Assembly: GCF_900110255.1 (NCBI RefSeq)
Contig: NZ_FODD01000013.1
Location: forward strand, 124,001 to 188,000
Length of the DNA stretch: 64,000 bases
DNA from: Actinacidiphila rubida
GTDB taxonomy: Bacteria > Actinomycetota > Actinomycetes > Streptomycetales > Streptomycetaceae
Reading direction: 5' to 3'
Shown here: in pieces, positions 24,444 to 32,824 of the stretch
Position numbering within the stretch: the first letter of the stretch is position 1
Layout: each line of letters opens with the position of its first letter
Notes under the pieces: generated by a model
Seen by the model: only the letters and a program-made list of their open reading frames with translations
What the model was told of the DNA's origin: nothing
Databases searched by the model: none
Translations under genes and position numbers: made by a program

Positions 24444-26717
24444 TCAGTTCCTTCCGGCGGCAGTCGTCCTGCGCTGGTCCTGGAGCCGTTGCCGGATCAG
24501 TTCGAGGCTGCGGGTGACCGCGCCGACCTCGTCGTGGTGGCGCGGGTAGAGCACCGTCCGGCGGTCGCCGTCGGCGAGCGCCTCGGCCTGCTCGGCCAGC
24601 CCGCGCAGCGGGCGCACCACCACGATGTGCAGCCAGCCCAGGCAGGCGGCCGCCAGCGTCAGGCCCAGCAGACCGGCCAGCGTGATGCGGTGCTGCAGCC
24701 GGTACTCCGGGATGTCGAGCCCGGCGGCGGGCTGCCAGCTGACCACCGACCAGCCCAGTGCCTTGGCGGCGCCGCCGCCGACGAACGGCGCCGCGGCGGC
24801 GATCTGCGCCGCACCGTGGTGCCGGTAGACGACGCTGCCCGCGTGGGCGCTGACGCCGACCTTCATCGCGGACGCCTCGACCAGCCCGTCGAGCCGGTCC
24901 GAGGGCAGCTTCGCGAAGGCGCGGTAGCCGGAGTTGCCGGCGATCACCCGGCGGTCCGCGTCGACGACCCGGACCGCGCCCAGACCGGGGCGCTTGAGCA
25001 GGGAGTTGAGGAACTCGATGCGGAACTCGCCGACCACCATGGCGCCGCCGCGCCCGGGGATCTCGGCGTAGCCGGCGATCACCGGCTCCCGCCCGGAGTC
25101 GTTGACGACCTGCACTTCCAGATTGCGCGGCTTCTGCTCCTCCAGATCCCGCGGCCGGTCGCCGGAGCGTGCCAGCACGCGGGCCTGTTCGCCGGAACCG
25201 GCCAGCACGTACAGCGACTTGTAGCGCAGGTGGTCGCCCATGGTGCGGTCCAGGACCTTCTCCATCTGGTCCTCGGGCGTGGTGTTGCCGATCAGCGAGG
25301 CCACCGACGCCAGGTCGGCCTGTCCCTCGTTGAGGGCCCGGCGCACCCGGTCGGTGAGGGTGTCGGTCCGCTCGCGCTGGTCGTTGACGACCTGCTGCGG
25401 GATGATCACCGTCGAGTCGGCGCGGTTGAACAGCAGCATCAGCGGCGCCGACCAGGCCAGCAGCAGAACCGCCACGACCGCGACGACGCTGCGGGTGCCG
25501 AACCGGCGCAGCCGGGGCGCGGGCAGCTCCGTGTCGGGTTCGGCGGGCTGGGCCTGCGCCGCCCACATCCCCGTCCGCTCCCGCGGTGCCTCGTCGCGCA
25601 GCTGGCGGCGCAGGCGTTCCAGCGCGCGGCCGATCCGGGCGGTCTCGCCGTACGCGGGCAGGTTCACCGGCCGGGCCAGGTCGCCCCGGTGCAGCCGGCG
25701 GCTCTCCAGGAACAGGCCGAGCAGCGGCCGCTGGACGACGCCGAGCAGCACCGCGATCGCCAGGGCGCCGAGGATCAGCAGGGCGCCGGCGGCGAGCAGG
25801 CCGAACAGCGGGTGGCTGCTGCGGGTGGGGTCCTCGGCGACGCTGACCATGGCGAGCACGGACAGCCGCAGGCCGGTGGCCGTGGTGCTCTCGCCGGGCT
25901 GCGGCGAGGCGAGCGTGGCGTAGCCGGCGACGGACCGGTCGCCCTGGTACATGCTGCCCGTCAGGCTCCCGCTGATGCCGAGGAAGCCGCCCTCTCCGGG
26001 CTCCCTGGTGGTGAGCGGGTCGCGGTTGGTGCGCTGGGCGACGACCTTGGCGAACGAGGCCATCTGCGCGTTGGACCGCTTGACGCCTTCGCGCTCGTCG
26101 GCGGTCAGGACCTGCTCGGGGGCGGGGATGCCGTCGGTGGACAGGACGTCGCCCTCGGCGTCGAGCACCGCGATCGCCCGGAAGTCGCCGAGGCTGATGC
26201 CCGGGAACTTCAGACTGCTGGAGGCGATCAGCAGCTCCTGCGGCTTTCCGGGCCAGGACAGCAGCGCGAACGTCAGCAGGCGGGTCTCGCCGTTGCTGAG
26301 CTTGATCATGCGCGGGCTGAGGCCGTCCTCGTCGGACAGCTTGGACCGGTCGATGGCGGTCAGCGGCATGTTCTCGCCGCGGGCGGCGAGGAGTTTGCCC
26401 GAGTTGATCTCGATGACGGCCGTGCCGAGCCACTTCTGGTAGACGCTGCCGATCTTGTCCAGCACCGCGTCGGCGGGCGCCGGCTGGCCGGCGTTGAAAA
26501 GGGCCGCGGTCCTGGTGAGGTCGGTGACGCTCTCGTCGAGCGAGGCCCGCAGCGCGATCGCGCCGTCCTCGGCGAAGTGCTGCTGCGAGGTCAGCACCGC
26601 CTTCGGCTGTCCCGTGCTGTGGATCTGCCCGATGGTCAGCGCGGTGACCCCGGCGAGCGCGAGCAGTGCCGCGGCCAGCGCGGCGATCGGCGGCCGGATG
26701 CCGCCGATCAGCGACAT
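24444..26717 (-). CDS. Double-sensor HAMP membrane protein of the capsule operon, no output domain
   Basis: About 757 aa with a duplicated plan. The order is membrane helix (about 10-30), extracytoplasmic sensor of about 270 residues, membrane helix (GLLAAGALLILGALAIAVLL) and HAMP-like segment, then a cytoplasmic linker, another membrane helix (SVVAVVAVLLLAWSAPLML), a second sensor of about 260 residues, a membrane helix and a final HAMP (VVRPLRGLAEQAEALADG...). The protein ends just after HAMP 2, with no kinase, cyclase or methyl-accepting domain. It lies between capA and capB, one base before capB. It may sense the envelope and scaffold or gate the synthase; this is inference. I prefer ATG 26717; ATG 26786 would add 23 residues with poor signal-anchor logic. 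Confidence 0.75.
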   Translation of the reverse strand: MSLIGGIRPPIAALAAALLALAGVTALTIGQIHSTGQPKAVLTSQQHFAEDGAIALRASLDESVTDLTRTAALFNAGQPAPADAVLDKIGSVYQKWLGTAVIEINSGKLLAARGENMPLTAIDRSKLSDEDGLSPRMIKLSNGETRLLTFALLSWPGKPQELLIASSSLKFPGISLGDFRAIAVLDAEGDVLSTDGIPAPEQVLTADEREGVKRSNAQMASFAKVVAQRTNRDPLTTREPGEGGFLGISGSLTGSMYQGDRSVAGYATLASPQPGESTTATGLRLSVLAMVSVAEDPTRSSHPLFGLLAAGALLILGALAIAVLLGVVQRPLLGLFLESRRLHRGDLARPVNLPAYGETARIGRALERLRRQLRDEAPRERTGMWAAQAQPAEPDTELPAPRLRRFGTRSVVAVVAVLLLAWSAPLMLLFNRADSTVIIPQQVVNDQRERTDTLTDRVRRALNEGQADLASVASLIGNTTPEDQMEKVLDRTMGDHLRYKSLYVLAGSGEQARVLARSGDRPRDLEEQKPRNLEVQVVNDSGREPVIAGYAEIPGRGGAMVVGEFRIEFLNSLLKRPGLGAVRVVDADRRVIAGNSGYRAFAKLPSDRLDGLVEASAMKVGVSAHAGSVVYRHHGAAQIAAAAPFVGGGAAKALGWSVVSWQPAAGLDIPEYRLQHRITLAGLLGLTLAAACLGWLHIVVVRPLRGLAEQAEALADGDRRTVLYPRHHDEVGAVTRSLELIRQRLQDQRRTTAAGRN

Positions 26718-26837
26718 GTCCGCCCTGCGACGTGCTTTGTGACCCCGTGCTGTCTGCCAGACGGCCAACGGAGCGTCCCTCCCCATGGTGATGCGGTGAT
26801 GCGGCTGCCGCGGGGCGCCACGTGCGGGCGCCCCGCT

Positions 26838-26878
26838 CGGTGCGATGTGCTGAGCGGTGCGATGTGCTGAGCGGTGCG
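26838..26878. repeat. Direct repeat of 17 bp between capA and the HAMP gene
   Basis: CGGTGCGATGTGCTGAG occurs twice in tandem (26838-26854, 26855-26871), followed by a partial third copy (CGGTGCG). It lies in the roughly 250-bp gap inside the capsule operon. Confidence 0.85.
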
Positions 26879-26917
26879 GAGGCGCGTGCGGGGTCCCTCC
26901 CGTGCGCGCCGCGGCGG

Positions 26918-26946
26918 AGGGCCGCGGTCCGTGCGGACCGGGCCCT
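26918..26946 (-). terminator. Hairpin after capA
   Basis: Long inverted repeat: AGGGCC plus CGGTCCG (26918-26931) pairs with CGGACCG plus GGCCCT (26934-26946) across a 2-nt loop, with one bulged G. It lies 25 bp beyond the capA stop and could attenuate transcription into the rest of the operon. Confidence 0.65.
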
Positions 26947-26970
26947 CGCGGAGCGGACCCGCGCCCCGGG

Positions 26971-28224
26971 TCAGTCCGGCAGGTCGAGCAGCGGCGTCAA
27001 CCCGTCCTTCGCGCCGCCCCGGTTGAGCAGGGTGCCGCGGGTCCGCTCGAAGGCCAGCCGGTAGCGGGCCCGCTGCTGCTCGGTCAGCGTGTGCCGGGTC
27101 TCGTCGTCGCGCAGGGCGCGGGCGATGTCGACCAGGCGGTGGTCGCGGACCGGCTGCACGGCCGTGCCCGGCGTGGCGGTGCCGTCCGGGTCCTGGCCGC
27201 CGATGTCCTGCTCCGGCGGGAGGTCCACGAACGTCGGCACGTACTGCGCCTTCACGTCCCACTTCCCGTCGTGCTTGGAGAAGGTGAACCAGCCGATCAC
27301 GCCCTCCTCGGTGAGCCCGATGGGCACGTCGTGGCGGGCGACCTGGTTGCCCAGGCCGTAGGCGATCCAGGTGCCGTTGACCTTCTCCATCGGCTGCACG
27401 ACGTGCGCGTGGTGGCCGATGACCAGGTTGATGTGGGTCTGGGTGGCGATCTGACGTCCCAGCTCCAGCTGCGACTTGCTGGGGTTGGGCCAGTCCTCGC
27501 GGCCCCAGTGGATGCTGAGGATCACCACTTCGGCGCCCGCGGCGCGGGCCCGCTTCTCGGCCGCCTTGATGGCCGTCAGGCTGGTCTTGTTGACCAGCCA
27601 CGGCTTGTCCTTGGGCACCTCGTGGGCGTTGTAGCCGAAGGCGAAGGAGATCTGCGCGACCTTGACGCCCTTCACGTCGATGATGTTCGGGGTGTCGTGC
27701 TCCTTCTTCGTCCGGGCCGACCCGGTGTGCTTCAGGCCCACCTTGTCCAGGGTGTCCAGGGTCCGCTTGACGCCGGCGTAGCCGTCGTCGAGGGAGTGGT
27801 TGGAGTTGGTGGAGCAGGTGTCGTAGCCGATGTCCTTGATCGTGGTGGCGATCTGCGGCGGCACCAGGAAGTTCGGGTACGACGACCACGGGCCGCCCTG
27901 GGTGCCGAGCACCGGCTCCAGGTGGCAGATCGCCAGGTCGGCCTTGCTGATCACCGGCTTGACGCCGGCCATGATGTCGCCGAAGTACGGGCCCTTGACG
28001 TGGTCGCGCTCGGCGTCCGTCATGGCCTGCTCGGTGAGCTGCGGGTGGATCAGGATGTCGCCGGCCGCGGCGACGGTGAAGGTGGGACCGTCCTGGCCCG
28101 CGGCACCCTTGCCCGCGGCACCCCCCGACGTCTTCCCGGTACAGCCGGCGATGCCGCCCAGCAGCATCAGAACCAGCAATGTCGAGCCCAGGACACGCAA
28201 CGGGCCGTTTGACGTTCTCTTCAC
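26971..28224 (-). CDS. capA: Poly-gamma-glutamate export/assembly lipoprotein CapA/PgsA
   Basis: 417 aa. The signal peptide ends in a lipobox (LLGGIAGC, Cys28). The mature part is the calcineurin-like metallophosphoesterase fold of PGA_cap/CapA. Conserved features are AAAGDILIH, HLEPV, NSNHSLDDGYAG, HWGREDW and GHHAHVVQP. CapA is needed for polymer export and attachment. The classical protein is anchored by an N-terminal helix, so lipidation is a variation. The start is GTG 28224 with no ribosome-binding site. A GATAAT hexamer lies 7-12 bases upstream, pointing to a leaderless mRNA. It is the first gene of the capsule operon on the minus strand. Confidence 0.93.
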   Translation of the reverse strand: MKRTSNGPLRVLGSTLLVLMLLGGIAGCTGKTSGGAAGKGAAGQDGPTFTVAAAGDILIHPQLTEQAMTDAERDHVKGPYFGDIMAGVKPVISKADLAICHLEPVLGTQGGPWSSYPNFLVPPQIATTIKDIGYDTCSTNSNHSLDDGYAGVKRTLDTLDKVGLKHTGSARTKKEHDTPNIIDVKGVKVAQISFAFGYNAHEVPKDKPWLVNKTSLTAIKAAEKRARAAGAEVVILSIHWGREDWPNPSKSQLELGRQIATQTHINLVIGHHAHVVQPMEKVNGTWIAYGLGNQVARHDVPIGLTEEGVIGWFTFSKHDGKWDVKAQYVPTFVDLPPEQDIGGQDPDGTATPGTAVQPVRDHRLVDIARALRDDETRHTLTEQQRARYRLAFERTRGTLLNRGGAKDGLTPLLDLPD

Positions 28225-28238
28225 CGGGGTATTATCAA
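28209..28238. promoter_or_regulatory. Overlapping divergent promoters, probably leaderless, capA / membrane protein
   Basis: Only 20 bp separate the two divergent starts. On the plus strand TTGACG (28209-28214) and TATTAT (28230-28235) precede ATG 28245 by 10 bases. On the minus strand the same AT-rich block reads GATAAT (28236-28231) before GTG 28224. Neither start has a Shine-Dalgarno sequence. The shared -10 region implies mutually exclusive or co-regulated leaderless transcription. Confidence 0.6.
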
Positions 28239-28244
28239 CGTTTT

Positions 28245-29270
28245 ATGGAATCGGGTTCCCTGAAACGCATAACGATTGTGGCAACGGCGATGGTTGTGCT
28301 GATCGGCGGACTTTTTCTGACCGTCTTCCGGAGCGGCACCGGAACCGCCGGAGCCCGCTCGGCAGACGGTCGAGCGGCCACGAGCGGAACGGCGGCGGCC
28401 CGCATCGACCTCGAGCACCGCGTGACGGACTTCACTGCCTCCTTCGGCCGGGACGGCGGGTACCGGCCGCCCACCGAGGCCGAGCGGGCGACCGTCGCCG
28501 GCGGCGTCGGCCTGCTCCTCGACCACCGGGAGCAGGCGGCCCGCGACCGGCTCGCCGAGGTCGGATTCGTCCTGCGCACGCTGACCGACAGTGCCAGCGG
28601 CCGCCGCTTCGCCGAGATCGCCGACTCGCACGAGGGCGGCACCGGCAACCGCGGCTGGGGCCGGATCTACGTCGACCTCAGCGCCCCGGTCCACTGGTCG
28701 GTCCAGGTACCGCACCCGGTCGCCGACGAGGACAGCGAGAAGCTGGGCGTCGGTGTGCTGCGCGGCACCCCCGGCGGCGTCATGGTGCTGGCCGGCGCCC
28801 ACCGCCGGTCCGGCGAGGGCAACGCGGCGGACGTCGCGCACCGCCAGGACACGGTGTTCGACGCGGTGTGCGCCGAACTCGTGCACCGGCGCCTGCCCGG
28901 CATCCAGGTGCACGGCTTCGCCGACTCCTCGCAGCCCGGCTCCGACGTCATCGTGTCCACCGGCAAGGCCGACGACGCCCGCGCCGAGGCACGCGCCCTG
29001 GCCGCCGCGCTCACCGACCACGGCTTCGACGTGTGCCGCTCGTGGGCCCGCGACTGCTCCCTGGAGGGCCGCACCAACGAGCAGAGCGGCGTCGCCGCTG
29101 CCTTCCACGTCCCCTTCCTGCACGTCGAGTTCAGCCGATCGGTGCGGTCCGGCGACCGCCGCATCGCACGGGCCGTGCTGGCGATCGACACGGTGACGGC
29201 CCGCTGGGACGCCGCGTACGGGCAGGGCACCATCACGCCCGCCTCCCCCTCGGCGTCCGCCCGCGCGTGA
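28245..29270 (+). CDS. Membrane-anchored protein of unknown function, divergent from capA
   Basis: 341 aa. One N-terminal helix (about 8-28) is followed by an extracytoplasmic domain. I do not recognise the family. Visible candidate metal or catalytic residues are H157 in PHPVADEDSE (also E162, E165), H186 in AGAHRR and H293/E295 in HVEF. A His-x4-Glu pair, a later His and a distant Glu resemble the zinc site of M14-like enzymes, including the phage/Bacillus gamma-PGA hydrolase PghP/YjqB (PHGGGIE). With capA 20 bp away, a polymer hydrolase or assembly factor is possible, but spacing differs and this is speculation. ATG 28245 fits the leaderless promoter; an upstream GTG at 28179 lies inside capA. 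Confidence 0.6.
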   Translation: MESGSLKRITIVATAMVVLIGGLFLTVFRSGTGTAGARSADGRAATSGTAAARIDLEHRVTDFTASFGRDGGYRPPTEAERATVAGGVGLLLDHREQAARDRLAEVGFVLRTLTDSASGRRFAEIADSHEGGTGNRGWGRIYVDLSAPVHWSVQVPHPVADEDSEKLGVGVLRGTPGGVMVLAGAHRRSGEGNAADVAHRQDTVFDAVCAELVHRRLPGIQVHGFADSSQPGSDVIVSTGKADDARAEARALAAALTDHGFDVCRSWARDCSLEGRTNEQSGVAAAFHVPFLHVEFSRSVRSGDRRIARAVLAIDTVTARWDAAYGQGTITPASPSASARA

Positions 29271-29394
29271 CGGCCCGCGGCCCCCGGGACGGGCACCGTC
29301 CGCCGGCCAGGACCGGGAGAGCTGGCGCGGCCACCGTGCCGCGGTCGACAATGGCGCGTCGGTGGCGGGACGGGGTCGGGCGGGAGGCGAGCGC

Positions 29395-32371
29395 GTGACG
29401 GTCGGCGCGGACGGGACGGCGGAGCCGGGACGCGCGGGCGGTGACGACGTCGGGACACCGGCGCTGGTCGGGCGCGATCGCGAACTGCGGCGCGTCGCCG
29501 ACGCGTTGTCGTCCCTCCCCCGGATTCCCGCGCTCGTGCTGGTCGAGGGCGAGGCCGGCATCGGCAAGAGCCGGCTGGTCCGCGAGGCACTGGCGCGCGC
29601 CGTGCCCCGCGGACCCCGCCCGCTGGTCGCGCTGTGCCCGCCGTTCCGCGAGGCACTCACCCTGGGCCCGGTCGTCGACGCCGTGCGGCAGGCCGTGCCC
29701 GGTCCCGCGGGCCTCGGCCTGTCCGCGCTTGCCGGGGCGTTGCGCCCGGTCCTCCCCGAGTGGTCGGACGAACTCCCGCCGCCGCCCCCGGCACCGGCCG
29801 ACGCCTCGGTCGCCCGGCACCGCCTGATGCGGGCGCTCGCCGAGGTGCTGGACCGGGCCGGAATCGGCCTGCTGGTCGTCGAGGACGTGCACTGGGCGGA
29901 CGAGGCGACGCTGGAGTTCCTGGTGTTCCTCGCGGCCCGCAGGCCGGATCCGGTCAGCCTCGTCCTGACGTACCGGGCCGACGAGGTGCCAGCCGACTCG
30001 CTGCTGCTGCGGCTGTCGTCCCGGCCGTCGCCCGACGTCCGCCACGTCCGCGTGGCGCTGGGCGCGCTCACCGTCGCGGACACCCGCCGCCTGGTCTCGT
30101 CGATGCTCGCGGACGAGCACGTCTCGACGGCGTTCGCCGCGTTCCTCCACGACCGCACCGAGGGCGTGCCGCTGGCGCTCGAGGAGTGCGTACTGCTGAT
30201 GCACGACCGGGCCGACCTGGTACGGCGGGACGGCGAGTGGGTGCGGCGCACCCTCGACGAGATCGCGGTCCCGCCGACGATCAGGGACGCGGTGACCGAG
30301 CGGGCCGCCCGGCTCCGGCCGGCCGCGCGCCGGGTGCTGCTGGCCGCCGCCGTCCTGGCCGATCCGGCCCCTTCCGCGCACCTCGCCGCGCTCGCGGAGC
30401 CGCCGCCCGGCGAACCCCGGGGTGGGCACGGGACCGCGGGCGCGGACGGCCACGAGGCCGGCGGTGCGGGCGACGGGGAGCCGGTGGCCGAGGCCGTGCG
30501 CAGCGGCCTGCTCGTGGAGGACGGCGCCGGGCGTGTCGCCTTCCGGCACGGCCTGGCCGCCCGCGCGGTCTACGACCAGGCGCGCCCGGAGGACCGCAGG
30601 ACGGTCCACCGGCGCGCCGCCGCGCTTCTGGAGGGCACGCACCCGCGGCCGGTCGGCCGGCTCGCCCACCATCTGCGGCAGGCCGGCGAGATCGACGGAT
30701 GGAGCCGGTACGCCCAGCAGGCCGCGGACCTCGCCAACGCCTCCGGCGACCACGCCAGGGCCGCCGCCCTCCTCCTGGACCTGATCGCGGAACCGGCCCT
30801 GCCCGCGCCGTCCGTCGCCCCCCTGGTGGCGAAGCTCCCGCTGCTGGCGTTCAGCGGAGACGCCCGGCGCTCGGAACTCCTCGCCCGGCTGCGCGGGTTG
30901 CTGGACTCCGGGGAACTGGCCCCTGGGGACCGGGCCGAAGTCCGCGGGCAGCTCGGCCGCTTGCTCCGCCACCTGGGCGACTACGCGGCCGCGGCGGCCG
31001 AGTTGGAACAGGCCGTCCCCGAGATCGGCGAACCGTCGTTCGCCGTCGCGTGGGCGATGACCGCGCTCGGCGTGCCCGTCCCGGACGACCGCGGCGCACC
31101 TGCACTGGCTGGACCGCGCCCGCCGCATGGCCGAGGAGTCGTCGCTCCCGGAGCACGACCGGATCTCGCTGTTCGTCGACCGGACGACGGCGCTGCTCGA
31201 CCTCGGTGAGGAGTCCGGCTGGGAAGGGGCCGCCGCGCTGATGCGCCTGGCGGCCGCCGGCCACCTGCATCCGCGGGTCGCCGTGCAGGTGGCGCGCGGC
31301 GCGCTGAACATCGGCAACGCGGGGATGCGCTGGGGCCGTCCGGAGCATGCCGGGTCGGGACTGGCCGCCGCCGTGGAACTCGCCGAGCGGCACGACTACG
31401 TGCGGGTGCGCGACACCGCGCTGGTCACCCTCGTCCACCTCGACCTGCTCGGCGGCGCCTGGCACGGCCTCGCCGAACGTGCCGCGGCCTGGCAGGACGT
31501 GCCCGAGGAGCCGCTGCTGCGGCTGGACGCCCTCCTCGTGTCGTCGGCGCTGCGCGTCGCGGTGCGCGGACCCGACCCGCAGGTCGAGGCGGACCTGCGG
31601 CAGGTGGCCGCGGAGGGCGAGCGGCGCGGGATCGTCGACCTGTGGCTGGAGCCGGTGGCAGCACTCGCCACGCTGCGGCTGGCCGCCGGGGACGCGCGGG
31701 CCGCGCTGGACCTGACCGCGGCGCCGATGCGGCTCGTCACCGTCAAGGGCCTGTGGCTGTGGGCGACGGACGTCGCGCCGCCGCACGTCGCGGCACTGCT
31801 GGCGGCCGGGCGCACGGCCGAAGCCCGCACGCTCGTGGAACGGTTCGCGGCCGCCGAACGCGAACGCCGGGCGCCCGCCCCGCACGCCGCCCTCCTGGCC
31901 TGCACGGCCCTGCTCACCGAGGCCGGTCACGACGCGGAGGCCGCGGCCCGCGACTGGCTCGCCGCGGCCTCCGCATGGGGGCGGGTGCCGCGCCCGTACG
32001 AGGCGCTGCGGGCCCGCGAGCGCGCGGCGGCGTGCCTGCGCGCGGCCGGCAACCGGCAGGCCGCGGTCCGCGAGACCGAGGCCGTCATCGCCGGTTACGC
32101 CGCCCTCGGCGCGTCCCACGACGAGCAGCGGGCGCGCCGGACCCTCACCGGCGGCGGTCGCGGCTACGGCGACCAACTGTCGCCGCGCGAGCTCGAGGTG
32201 GCCCGTCTGGTGGCCGAGGGCCTGACGAACCGCCAGATCGCCGAGGCCCTCTCGCGCTCCCCCAAGACCGTCGCCGCCCAGCTCAACTCCGCGATGCGCA
32301 AGCGCGGCGTGACCACCCGCACGGCCCTCGCGATCTCCCTCACCCACCCGCCCGCCCTGAACCTGGAGTAG
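29395..32371 (+). pseudogene. LAL-family LuxR regulator with a frameshift (cassette 2)
   Basis: Paralogue of the LAL regulator at 4511-7474, split into two frames. The first frame carries Walker A (GEAGIGKSR) and Walker B (GLLVVEDVHWAD) and loses homology after GVPVP at about 31080. The second frame carries the helical remainder and the C-terminal LuxR helix-turn-helix (LSPRELEVARLVAEGLTNRQ). Removing one C from the CCC at 31080-31082 restores a continuous protein of about 991 aa with a natural join (GVPVRTTAAHLHWLDR). The frameshift is therefore an inserted base, either a real mutation or an assembly error. GTG 29395 follows GGGAGG (29382-29387) and aligns with the cassette 1 start; GTG 29362 is less likely. 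It precedes the second peptide and S53/kelch genes. Confidence 0.85.
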
Positions 32372-32548
32372 GCCCACGACGACCCCCCGACCCGCCCCCG
32401 CCAGGGGGCCACGTGGGCGTCGGGTTCGCGTGGCTCGGGCGTCACCTGGGGTTTAGGTCATTTGACCAATCGTTCCGCGGGGTCGGGCGCGGCGATACTC
32501 GCCGGGTGACGCGCCCCGTCGGGGGGCGCACGCGTGGAGAGGCCGCCG

Positions 32549-32704
32549 ATGCCCGGTTCAGACGACGCCGACGTGGCGCTCGGAGAAGTCCGCGACGAGG
32601 GCGCGGAGTCGGGGCCCGAACAGGGGCCCGGCGCCGTGCCGGAGGAGCGGGCCGGCGAGGAGCCGGCCGCGGGTGCGCCGGCGTCCGGCTACGAACCGCT
32701 GTGA
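32549..32704 (+). CDS. Small acidic cysteine-free peptide ending in SGYEPL (cassette 2)
   Basis: 51 codons from ATG 32549 with GGAGAGG upstream. The product is strongly acidic (Glu/Asp/Gly/Pro/Ala), has no Cys, no signal and no membrane helix. It ends APASGYEPL, matching the Tyr-x-Pro-aliphatic end of the cassette 1 peptide. It sits between the LAL gene and the second S53/kelch gene, 120 bases before the latter. The two peptides have little other positional identity, so the shared composition, ending and location are the evidence for homology. Function is unknown. Confidence 0.6.
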   Translation: MPGSDDADVALGEVRDEGAESGPEQGPGAVPEERAGEEPAAGAPASGYEPL

Positions 32705-32824
32705 GGACGTGAAGACGCACCGCCCGCTCCGGGCCGCGCCCTGACAGGGCCTCCGGCCGTCCGCCCCCGTTCCCGCCCCCCGGCCGTACCCCGGCCGTCC
32801 CCCTCAAGGAAGGGACCCTTCCCC

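Noticed and set aside
24204-26870. 888-codon plus-strand frame opposite the HAMP gene
   Set aside because: Antisense shadow; the minus-strand frame has membrane helices and HAMP signatures.
26838-26878. 17-bp repeats as a CRISPR fragment
   Set aside because: Units are directly abutting, with no spacers and no cas genes.
22473-28224. capABC region as acquired mobile element
   Set aside because: GC content and codon use match neighbours, and no integrase, attachment-site repeat or tRNA is present.
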